Source of the DNA: Alphaproteobacteria bacterium
GTDB taxonomy: Bacteria > Pseudomonadota > Alphaproteobacteria > Rhizobiales > Xanthobacteraceae
NCBI GenBank assembly: GCA_016869215.1
Contig: VGEP01000019.1
Location: forward strand, 20,672-84,671
DNA: 64,000 nt
Direction: 5' to 3'
A program made the position numbers and the translations under genes. The notes below the pieces were generated by a model that made no database searches, was not told where the DNA came from, and saw only the letters and a program-made list of their open reading frames with translations. Shown here piece by piece: positions 1-8,781 of this stretch (position 1 is its first letter; every line of letters begins with the position of its first letter).

Positions 1-1118
1 TTTTTCTGCAGCGAGAACACCGACCGCATCTGGGTGAAGAAGTCGTTCGGCACCGACGTTTCCACATCGACGCTCAGCGACGGCCGGATGCCCATGTCGA
101 GCGCTTTCTGGGTCGGCGGATTGCCGTGGCCCATCAGCATTTCGACGTAGCCCGCGATCGAGATGGTTCCGCCGGAATCCTTGATCAGCTTCCACTCGGT
201 GTCGTTGAGCGTGCAGCAGTGGATATAGGTGGTGTCGGACTTCAGCGGTTCGAGGGCGTGCATCTTCTCAAGGAACGCGCTGCGCCCGAAGGTTCCGACG
301 CCGACGTGGATGGTGATCGGCGCGCCCGCATCGCGCGCGGCCTTCCAGATCGGCATCACCTGGTCCGGCGCACCGCCGGGCGAAGCGAGGTACAACGTCA
401 GAAGCTGGTCGCCGCTGTTGAAATACTGCTTGCGCAGCCGCGCGATATCGCCGGGATACTTCTGCTTCGGCGCCTCGCGCCAGTTGCCCGAGACGGTCTG
501 CGGCGTGCCGTAGGCGAACACAGCGCGCACGCCGGAGTCCTTGAGGCCCTGGATCGCGGCGTCGGTGTGCTCGGGCGAATTGTGGATGTGCGACCAGTCG
601 AGCACCGTGGTCACGCCGGCGTCGATGCAGCCGAGACCGCTCAGAACCTCCGCGGCATAGACGTCGTCCGGCACGAAGTTGGCGCCGAACTTGCGCTGCA
701 CCGTCTGGATGTAGTCCTGCAGCGAGCCGTCGGGCAGCACGCCGCGCAGGAAGCCCTGCCACATGTGACGGTGGGTGTCGACGAAGCCCGGCATCACGAT
801 CGACCGCGACGCGTCGATCACGCGGGCGTTGGGTGCGTCGATGTCCGGCCGGACTGCCGAAATCTTCGTACCCTCGATCAGGACGTCGGCGCGCTCGAAG
901 TCGCCGACGGCCTTGTCGAGCGACAGAACGATGCCGCCCTTGAGCAGGATCGGCCGCCCGGCGCGACGGCGCCCCTGCGCCATCGCATCGCCGGCAAAGC
1001 CTGCCGTGAACAGCGGCACCGCGGCGGCGGCGCTCGCCGTACCGCACAGGAACTGACGCCGCGACAATCCTCCGCGCGGCATGCAGCACGCACAACCGGA
1101 ATTGAAGGGATGCGACAT
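1..1118 (-). CDS. Amidohydrolase family protein with Tat-type signal (SRRQFL), 3' end outside window
   Basis: Open frame read on the minus strand from ATG at 1118: MSHPFNSGCACCMPRGGLSRRQFLCGTASAAAA...PILLKGGIVLSLD...VMPGFVDTHRHMWQGFLRG (metal-binding HxH). Runs off the window, so not in the ORF track. Confidence 0.85.
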   Translation of the reverse strand, partial: MSHPFNSGCACCMPRGGLSRRQFLCGTASAAAAVPLFTAGFAGDAMAQGRRRAGRPILLKGGIVLSLDKAVGDFERADVLIEGTKISAVRPDIDAPNARVIDASRSIVMPGFVDTHRHMWQGFLRGVLPDGSLQDYIQTVQRKFGANFVPDDVYAAEVLSGLGCIDAGVTTVLDWSHIHNSPEHTDAAIQGLKDSGVRAVFAYGTPQTVSGNWREAPKQKYPGDIARLRKQYFNSGDQLLTLYLASPGGAPDQVMPIWKAARDAGAPITIHVGVGTFGRSAFLEKMHALEPLKSDTTYIHCCTLNDTEWKLIKDSGGTISIAGYVEMLMGHGNPPTQKALDMGIRPSLSVDVETSVPNDFFTQMRSVFSLQK

Positions 1119-1259
1119 GGCTTCCTCCCCAGTCCGCGCCTATGTTGAAACGCGGGCGTTTTGGCCATGCTAGGCCCGCCGGTGTTCACGATCCAGCGGC
1201 GTGACTCTGCCCACCGTTCCATCCTAGAACGCTGCCCACTTCCCGAAACTCTTAGTCAG

Positions 1260-3914
1260 ATGACAATGCGCACCGAAGAGCCCCGCCCCGTCCGACTGTC
1301 CGAGTACCGCCCGCCCGACTGGCTGGTCGAGACCGTGCATATCGAGGTCTTGCTGCATCCGACGCGCTCGCCGGTGCGCGCGACGCTGAAGTTCCGCCCC
1401 AATCCGGCGGCCGCGACCCCCGCACCGCTGGTGCTGGACGGCGACGGGCTGACGCTCGTTTCGCTGAAGCTCGATGGCGCGTCGCTCAGCGCGGAAAACT
1501 ACACTGCGACGCCGGACAATCTGACTGTCCCGCAGCCGCCGAACCGGCCGTTCACGCTTCAGATCGAGACGCTGGTCGATCCGACCGCCAACACCCAGCT
1601 CTCCGGCTTGTACCGGTCGAGCGGCACCTATTGCACGCAATGCGAGGCCGAGGGCTTCCGCCGCATCACCTATTTCCCGGACCGCCCGGACGTAATGGCG
1701 GTCTACACCACGCGCATCGTGGCCAACAAAGCCGAAGCGCCGGTGCTGCTCGCCAACGGCAATCTGACCGAGAGCGGCGACCTGCCGGACGGCCGCCACT
1801 TCGCGGTGTGGCACGATCCGTGGCCGAAGCCGTCGTATTTGTTCGCCTTGGTCGGCGGCAGGCTCGGCCACATCGAGGATACGTTCGTCACGAAATCTGG
1901 CCGCAAGGTCGCGCTGCGCATCTACGTCGAGCCCGGCAAGGAGGACCGCGCCGCCTACGCGATGGATTCGCTCAAGCGCTCCATGCGCTGGGACGAGGAG
2001 GCGTTCGGCCGCGAATACGATCTCGATGTGTTCATGGTGGTCGCCGTGTCCGACTTCAACATGGGCGCGATGGAGAACAAGGGCCTCAACGTCTTCAACG
2101 ACAAGTACGTGCTGGCCTCGCCCGCGACCGCGACCGACAACGACTATCTCGCCATCGAGTCGATCATCGCACACGAGTATTTCCACAACTGGACCGGCAA
2201 CCGCATCACCTGCCGCGACTGGTTCCAGCTTTGCCTGAAGGAAGGTCTCACGGTCTATCGCGACCAGGAATTCACCTCCGACCAGCGCTCGCGTGTGGTC
2301 ACGCGAATCGGCGACGTGCGCGGACTGCGCGCGCACCAGTTCGTCGAGGACGCCGGCCCCCTCGCCCACCCGGTGCGGCCCGAGGTCTACAGCGAGATCA
2401 ACAACTTCTACACCACGACGGTCTATGAGAAGGGCGCCGAGGTGGTGCGGATGCTGCACACGCTGCTCGGCGCGGCGGCCTTCCGCAAAGGCATGGACCT
2501 CTATTTCGAGCGCCACGACGGCGAGGCCGCGACCGTCGAACAGTTCGTGCAGTGCTTCGCCGATGCAGGCGGACGCGACCTCAAGCAGTTCCTGCGCTGG
2601 TACGCGCAGGCCGGCACGCCCGAGGTGATCGCTTCCGGCCACTACGACGCCCGCGCCAGGACCTACCGCCTGGAGCTCGCGCAAATTCTGCGGCCGACGC
2701 CCGGCCAGCCCACAAAGGAGCCTGTGGTAATCCCGCTCGTCACCGGCCTGATCGGACGCGACGGACGTGACCTGCCGCTGACGCTCGAAGACGGGCGACG
2801 CATCGATGGCGGCGTGCTGGTGCTGGACAAGCCGGCTGCGGACTTCGTGTTTGCGAACGTGCCCGAACGTCCGGTGCTATCGATCAACCGCGGCTTCTCC
2901 GCGCCGGTCAAGCTGACCGCCAACCTCACCTCCGACGATCTGAGGCTAATGGCGGCGCGCGACAGCGACCCGTTCAACCGCTGGCAGGCGGTGCAGACGC
3001 TCGCCGCAACCCTGCTGGTCGGCAACGTCGCGCGGCTGCGCGCCGACCAGGAGCCTGAGATCGACGAGGGCCTGCTCGAAGCGCTGGGCGCGATCCTCGC
3101 GGACACGGCGCTCGAACCGGCCTTCGTCGCCGAGGCGCTGACCCCGCCGAGCGAAGCCGACATCGCCAGGGAAATCGGCCGCGACGTCGATCCGGACGCC
3201 ATCTTCCGCGCCCGCATGAGCCTGCGCGCGCTGATCGGCCTGCATCTCAACGCCGCGCTGACGGAACGCTACAGGGCGCTGGCGGGACGCGGCGCCTACA
3301 GTCCCGACGCCGAGAGCGCGGGCCGGCGCACGCTCCGCAACGTCTGCCTCGATCTCCTTGCAGCGACCCAGGAACGCTACGCCATCGCGCTCGCGGCCGA
3401 GCAGTACAAATCCGCCGACAACATGACCGATCGGATCGCGGCGCTGTCCACGCTATCGCTGCACAACGCGCCCGAGCGCGCCACAGCCTTCGACGACTTC
3501 TATGCGCGCTACAAGGCGGACCCGCTGATCGTCGACAAGTGGTTCGCGCTGCAGGCCGCCTCGCCCGATCCGGCGACGCTCGGCCGCGTGCGCGAATTGA
3601 CCGCGCATCCGGCGTTCTCGCTCGCCAATCCCAACCGGGTGCGCTCGCTGATCGGCGTATTCGCCCAGGGCAACCAGACCCAGTTCAACCGCGCCGACGG
3701 CGCGGGCTACGACTTCGTCGCCGAGAAGGTGATCGCGCTCGACCAATCCAACCCGCAGGTCGCCGCGCGCATGGCGTCGGCGTTCAAGAGCTGGCGCGCG
3801 CTCGAGCCGGGCCGCCGCGTGCGGGCCGAGGCCGCGCTGCGGCGAATTGCGGCGGCGCCCGGCCTGTCGCGCGACGTCGGCGACATCGCCGGCCGCGCGC
3901 TGGCGGAGCCGTAG
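1260..3914 (+). CDS. pepN: Aminopeptidase N (M1 family)
   Basis: GAMENKGLN and HEYFHNWTGNRITCRDWFQL motifs; start at 1260 preferred over 1161. Confidence 0.95.
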   Translation: MTMRTEEPRPVRLSEYRPPDWLVETVHIEVLLHPTRSPVRATLKFRPNPAAATPAPLVLDGDGLTLVSLKLDGASLSAENYTATPDNLTVPQPPNRPFTLQIETLVDPTANTQLSGLYRSSGTYCTQCEAEGFRRITYFPDRPDVMAVYTTRIVANKAEAPVLLANGNLTESGDLPDGRHFAVWHDPWPKPSYLFALVGGRLGHIEDTFVTKSGRKVALRIYVEPGKEDRAAYAMDSLKRSMRWDEEAFGREYDLDVFMVVAVSDFNMGAMENKGLNVFNDKYVLASPATATDNDYLAIESIIAHEYFHNWTGNRITCRDWFQLCLKEGLTVYRDQEFTSDQRSRVVTRIGDVRGLRAHQFVEDAGPLAHPVRPEVYSEINNFYTTTVYEKGAEVVRMLHTLLGAAAFRKGMDLYFERHDGEAATVEQFVQCFADAGGRDLKQFLRWYAQAGTPEVIASGHYDARARTYRLELAQILRPTPGQPTKEPVVIPLVTGLIGRDGRDLPLTLEDGRRIDGGVLVLDKPAADFVFANVPERPVLSINRGFSAPVKLTANLTSDDLRLMAARDSDPFNRWQAVQTLAATLLVGNVARLRADQEPEIDEGLLEALGAILADTALEPAFVAEALTPPSEADIAREIGRDVDPDAIFRARMSLRALIGLHLNAALTERYRALAGRGAYSPDAESAGRRTLRNVCLDLLAATQERYAIALAAEQYKSADNMTDRIAALSTLSLHNAPERATAFDDFYARYKADPLIVDKWFALQAASPDPATLGRVRELTAHPAFSLANPNRVRSLIGVFAQGNQTQFNRADGAGYDFVAEKVIALDQSNPQVAARMASAFKSWRALEPGRRVRAEAALRRIAAAPGLSRDVGDIAGRALAEP

Positions 3915-4145
3915 ACCGACGTGCGACGCTCACGCACGACACGCGATCGCAGACAGCGTCTCGTTTTGCGATGCCGGCACGCTTCGACAAAATTGTTAAT
4001 TTCGTAATCCGCGTTAACGAAAAATATTGACCTCGGACTCTCGACAAGAGTCGCCGCATCGATTCGAATAGCAGGTGATTCGGGTCGTCGCGGCACACCG
4101 ACTCGCGTGCGTATTTCTGGGGACCATCCTTACGGGGGCAAGGGC

Positions 4146-6470
4146 ATGGCGCGCGCCGAAGCGGCGAGTGCGTCCGCACGGTCGGATTCGATCAAGGGCC
4201 TGGCGCAATCGATCGCCAAGCCCGCGTATCGCCGGCTCTTGACCGCGGAGCCAGCGCTGCGCCGCGCCGTTCCGGCGCTGATCGTCGCCTTCCTTCTCAC
4301 CATCGGCGTCGGCGCGGTCGTGCAGGTCCTCGACCAGCGCCGCCAGGCCATCGGCGAGGCGATCGGGGACATCGGAACCACCGCCGACTTCGTTTCGGAA
4401 CGTTACGACCGCCTGGCGCAGTCCGCGCCCACCGGGACGGCACCGCGCGATCTCCTCGACCGGGCGCTGTCGGCACGGGCGCTGGCGTCGGGCCGCCGCG
4501 TGCTGCTTTCCAATCCGGAGGGTCAGATCGTTGGCGCCGCACCGTCCGGCAGCCTCGTCGGCACGCGCCTGATCGACGCGCTTGGCGATACCCAGCCTCT
4601 GACCATTCTCGGCGCCAGCGCGGGCGTAATGGAAATCGCACTCGGCAATGGCGTGCTGGCGCTTGCGACCGTCCGTACGCTCGCCTCGGGCCGCGGCCAG
4701 ATCGCGGTCTATCAGTCCCGCGACGACGCGCTCGCGCGGTGGCGCGCCGAAACCACGCTGACCGTCACCCTCACCGCCACCACCGGCTTCGTGCTCCTGA
4801 TCCTCGGCTTCGCGTTCCACTGGCAGGCGACCCGGGCGCGCGAGGCCGACGCCATCTACGACACCGTCCGCAGCCGCATCGACACTGCGCTCAATCGCGG
4901 CCGCTGCGGGCTGTGGGACTGGGACCTCGCCCGCGGCCGCATCTTCTGGTCGCACTCCATGTTCGCGATCCTCGGAATTGCGCCGCGCGACGACCTGATG
5001 ACCTTCGGCGAAGTCAGCCGGCTGGTCCATCCCGACGACATCCGGCTCTACGAGATCGCAGCCCAGCTCGCCGACGCCAAGGCCAGCGCGATCGACCACG
5101 AGTTCCGGATGCTGCACGCCAGCGGCAAATGGGTCTGGCTACGCGCGCGCTGCGAACTGGTGCCGCAGCGCGGCGATTCGGGCCAGCACCTGATCGGCAT
5201 CGCAGTCGACATCACCGAGCAGAAGTCGCTGGTCGAGAAGACCGCCGCCGCCGACCTGCGGCTGCGCGACGCGATCGAGACCGTACCCGAAACCTTCGTG
5301 CTCTGGGACCACGACAACCGCCTGGTGTTGTGCAATTCCAACTTCCAGCGAATGCACAACCTCCCCGACGAGACCGTCGCAGCCGGCACGCCTTACGAGG
5401 ACGTGGTGGCCGCGGGCCGCAAGCACGTGGTCCGCACCAACGTCACCAACGACGATGCCGCGATCCCCGGCGCGCATACGTTCGAGGCCCAGCTCGACGA
5501 CGGCCACTGGCTGCAGATCAGCGAGCGGCGCACCAAGGACGGCGGCTATGTGTCGGTCGGCACCGACATCACCCCGCTCAAACTGCACGAAAAGAAGCTT
5601 GTGGACAGCGAGCAGCGCCTGATGGCAACCGTCGCGGACCTCCGCAACTCGCAGCACAAGCTGGAAATCCAGACCCGCCAGCTCACCGATATGGCGCAGA
5701 AGTACTCCGAAGAGAAGAATCGCGCCGAGGAAGCCAACCAGGCCAAGTCCAAGTTCATGGCCAACATGAGCCACGAGTTGCGCACGCCGCTCAACGCCAT
5801 CATCGGCTTCTCCGAGATCATGGAATCCGGGATGTTCGGCGCGCTCGGCGCCGACAAATACCATGAGTATTGCCGCGACATCCGCGAAAGCGGCCAGTAC
5901 CTGCTCGACGTCATCAACGACATCCTCGATATGTCGAAGATCGAGGCCGGGCGCCTCAAGCTCGACCGCGAGGAGGTGGAACTCGACCGCGTCCTCGCCG
6001 ACGCGTTGCGCGTGGTCACGGCGCGCGCGCAGGACAAACAGCTTCAGGTCACTTCGCAGATCGCGCCCAACGTGCGCTTCAAGGCCGACCGCCGCGCGAT
6101 CAAGCAAATCGCGCTCAATCTTCTCTCCAACGCGGTCAAGTTCACCCAGGAAAACGGCTCCATCACCGTGCGCGGGCGCTATGGACGCGGCGGCGTGACC
6201 ATCGGCATCCAGGATTCCGGCATCGGCATCCCGCGCAACGCGCTGAAGAAGCTCGGCAAGCCGTTCGAACAGGTCGAGAGCCAGCTCACCAAGACCCAGC
6301 AGGGTTCGGGGCTGGGCCTCGCCATCGCCAAGTCCCTGGTCGAACTGCACGGCGGCACGATGCGCATCCGCTCGGCGCCCGGAATTGGAACCACGGTCGT
6401 GGTGCGCCTGCCGATCGATGCGCCTGCGTCCGACGCCAACGGCGCGCAGAGCTCCCCGCACGCGGCCTGA
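4146..6470 (+). CDS. PAS-domain sensor histidine kinase (PleC/DivL-like)
   Basis: H-box FMANMSHELRTPLNAIIGFSEIM, N-box NLLSNAVKFT, G-boxes DSGIGI and GSGLGLAI, PAS segments upstream. Confidence 0.9.
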   Translation: MARAEAASASARSDSIKGLAQSIAKPAYRRLLTAEPALRRAVPALIVAFLLTIGVGAVVQVLDQRRQAIGEAIGDIGTTADFVSERYDRLAQSAPTGTAPRDLLDRALSARALASGRRVLLSNPEGQIVGAAPSGSLVGTRLIDALGDTQPLTILGASAGVMEIALGNGVLALATVRTLASGRGQIAVYQSRDDALARWRAETTLTVTLTATTGFVLLILGFAFHWQATRAREADAIYDTVRSRIDTALNRGRCGLWDWDLARGRIFWSHSMFAILGIAPRDDLMTFGEVSRLVHPDDIRLYEIAAQLADAKASAIDHEFRMLHASGKWVWLRARCELVPQRGDSGQHLIGIAVDITEQKSLVEKTAAADLRLRDAIETVPETFVLWDHDNRLVLCNSNFQRMHNLPDETVAAGTPYEDVVAAGRKHVVRTNVTNDDAAIPGAHTFEAQLDDGHWLQISERRTKDGGYVSVGTDITPLKLHEKKLVDSEQRLMATVADLRNSQHKLEIQTRQLTDMAQKYSEEKNRAEEANQAKSKFMANMSHELRTPLNAIIGFSEIMESGMFGALGADKYHEYCRDIRESGQYLLDVINDILDMSKIEAGRLKLDREEVELDRVLADALRVVTARAQDKQLQVTSQIAPNVRFKADRRAIKQIALNLLSNAVKFTQENGSITVRGRYGRGGVTIGIQDSGIGIPRNALKKLGKPFEQVESQLTKTQQGSGLGLAIAKSLVELHGGTMRIRSAPGIGTTVVVRLPIDAPASDANGAQSSPHAA

Positions 6471-6527
6471 TCGCCCGCACCCAGGCCCACGTTGCGGTTC
6501 ACCGCCCTGCGGCCTTACAATGCGCGC

Positions 6528-7529
6528 ATGACAAAGCATGCACGCGCGGCGCGCCGGCGCTTCCTCGGCGCCACTCTCGCCCTGATAGCGTTTGGAACCC
6601 TCACCCTCCCCGGCGGCGCGCAGGCGCAATCCTGGCCGCAACGTCCGGTCAAGGTGCTGGTGCCTTTCGCCGCCGGCGGCAACATCGATGTCACCGGGCG
6701 GCTCGTCGCCGCACGCCTCAGCGAGCGGCTCGGCCAGCAGTTCGTGGTCGAGAACCGGGTCGGCGGCGCCGGCATCATTGCGACCGAGGCGGTCGCGCGT
6801 TCTGCGCCTGACGGCTACACGCTGCTATGGGCCAGCACCAACGTCATCGCCATCACCCCGCACACCAACAAGGTCCCGTACGATCCGGTGAAGGACTTCG
6901 CGCCGGTCAACGCGCTCGGCTCGAGCCCGCAGGTGCTGATGGTCAATTCCAAGCTGCCGGCCAAGACCGTGCAGGAATTCGTCGCCTACGCCAAGGCGCA
7001 GCCGCAGAAGCTCGCCTATGGCGGCGGCGGCGGCCCGGGGAGTGCCGGCAATCTGATCATGGCGCTGTTCCTGAAGCGCGCAGGACTGGAGATGACAGCG
7101 GTCAGCTATCGCGGCAGCGCGCCCGCCCTCGCCGACGTGATCGCCGGCCACATTCCGGTGATGTTCGGCCCGATGTCGGAGGCGCACGCGCAGCGCGCCA
7201 ATGCCAATGTCCGGCTGCTCGCCGTGTCGAGCGAAAAGCGATCGCGCCGCCTGCCGGACGTTCCGAGCATCGCGGAGTCCGGATATCCGGGCTATCACGC
7301 GGTGTCCTGGACCGGAATGCTGGCGCCCGCGGGCACGCCCAAAGAGATCGTGAAACGGCTCGCCGACGAGATCGATCTTGCGATCAAGGACCCGAAGTTC
7401 GGCGACCAGCTGCTCAGCCACGGCATCGACCCGATCGGCGGCGGGCCGGACGCTTTCGCCAGGATGATCGCGTCGGAAATCCCGGTGTGGGGCGAGGCGG
7501 TGAAAATCGCCGGCGTCAGCGCCAAGTAA
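6528..7529 (+). CDS. Tripartite tricarboxylate transporter substrate-binding (Bug family) protein
   Basis: Signal peptide then WPQRPVKVLVPFAAGGNIDVTGR...FVVENRVGGAG. Confidence 0.9.
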   Translation: MTKHARAARRRFLGATLALIAFGTLTLPGGAQAQSWPQRPVKVLVPFAAGGNIDVTGRLVAARLSERLGQQFVVENRVGGAGIIATEAVARSAPDGYTLLWASTNVIAITPHTNKVPYDPVKDFAPVNALGSSPQVLMVNSKLPAKTVQEFVAYAKAQPQKLAYGGGGGPGSAGNLIMALFLKRAGLEMTAVSYRGSAPALADVIAGHIPVMFGPMSEAHAQRANANVRLLAVSSEKRSRRLPDVPSIAESGYPGYHAVSWTGMLAPAGTPKEIVKRLADEIDLAIKDPKFGDQLLSHGIDPIGGGPDAFARMIASEIPVWGEAVKIAGVSAK

Positions 7530-7557
7530 CCCCGTCCACACCGGTCATTTGCATCTC

Positions 7558-8775
7558 ATGGCGAAGGAACTTCCTATTCTGATCGCCGGCGGCGGCCCCG
7601 TCGGCTTTGTCGCGGCGCTGGCGCTGGCGCAGAAGGGTTTCGCGGTCGAGCTGTTCGAAGCCGAACCCCGCATCAACGACATGCCGCGCGCGGCGACGAC
7701 CCACGCCGCGACGCTGGAGATGCTCGCAGGCCTCGGCATGGTCGACGAGGTGATCCGGCGCGGCTACGTCGAGCCGAAGTTCCGCATCTGGGACCGCCCA
7801 TCCCACAGCATCATCGCCGAGTTCGACTTCGGCGTGCTGAAGAACGAGACGCCCTACCCGTTCGCCGTGCAATGCGAACAGCACAAGCTCGCCAGCATGG
7901 CGCTGGAGCGCCTGCGCGCAATGCCGCAGGTGCGCGTGCAGTTCTCGGCCCGCGTGACCGGCTTCGAGCAATTCGGCGATCGCGTCGAGGCGACGGTCGA
8001 GGACGGCGACGGGCCGCGCAAGGTTACAGGCAGCCACCTCATCGGCTGCGACGGCGGCCGCTCGACGGTGCGCAAGGCGCTCGGCATCGACTTCGAGGGC
8101 TACACGCATCCCGAACGGTTCATGATCCTGACCACGACCTTCGATCTCGGGACCATGTATCCCGGCTGCACGCGCAACTACATCACCGATCCCGAACAGT
8201 GGTTCTCGATCTTCAAAGTTAGCGGCGACGAGCGCGGGCCGCTGTGGCGCGTGCTGTCGGCAACGCAGCCCGAACAGACCGACGAAGAGCTGATGAACCC
8301 GGACGCAACCGAAAAGCGGATGCAGCGCTTCCTGCCGAAGGATTCGCCCTACGACATCGTCCACCGCAATCTCTACAACGTGCATCAGCGCGTCGCCGCG
8401 AGCTTCCGCAAGGGCCGCGTATTCCTCGCAGGCGACTCCGCACACGTGAACAACCCGCTCGGCGGGCTCGGCCTAAACTTCGGCATTCACGACGTGATAG
8501 AACTGACCGGCCTGCTCGACCGCATCGTTCACAAGGGCGCGTCCGCCGACATCCTCGACGATTACGACCGCCATCGCCGTCCGCTGAATGTCGAGTTCGT
8601 CCAGCAGCAGACCATCGCCAACAAAAAGCGCATGGAAGAGCGCGACCCGGCCGCGCGCGCCAGAAGCAACGAGCAATTGCGCGCGACCATGAACGATCCG
8701 GCCGCGCATCGCGCCTATGTGCTGCGCGCCTCGCTGCTCGAAAGCGTGCGGAAGCGCGCGGCCGCGGCGGCGTAG
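7558..8775 (+). CDS. FAD-dependent monooxygenase (PheA/TfdB-type)
   Basis: GGGPVGF dinucleotide-binding motif, GCDGGRSTVRK, VFLAGDSAHVNNPLGGLGLNFGIHD. Confidence 0.9.
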   Translation: MAKELPILIAGGGPVGFVAALALAQKGFAVELFEAEPRINDMPRAATTHAATLEMLAGLGMVDEVIRRGYVEPKFRIWDRPSHSIIAEFDFGVLKNETPYPFAVQCEQHKLASMALERLRAMPQVRVQFSARVTGFEQFGDRVEATVEDGDGPRKVTGSHLIGCDGGRSTVRKALGIDFEGYTHPERFMILTTTFDLGTMYPGCTRNYITDPEQWFSIFKVSGDERGPLWRVLSATQPEQTDEELMNPDATEKRMQRFLPKDSPYDIVHRNLYNVHQRVAASFRKGRVFLAGDSAHVNNPLGGLGLNFGIHDVIELTGLLDRIVHKGASADILDDYDRHRRPLNVEFVQQQTIANKKRMEERDPAARARSNEQLRATMNDPAAHRAYVLRASLLESVRKRAAAAA

Positions 8776-8781
8776 TCTTTC

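Noticed and set aside
268-1095. 275-aa minus-strand ORF
   Set aside because: Out-of-frame shadow of the amidohydrolase gene that runs off the left edge; the true frame shows motifs.
1224-2684. 486-aa minus-strand ORF antisense to pepN
   Set aside because: Shadow ORF with biased composition; pepN on the plus strand has catalytic motifs.
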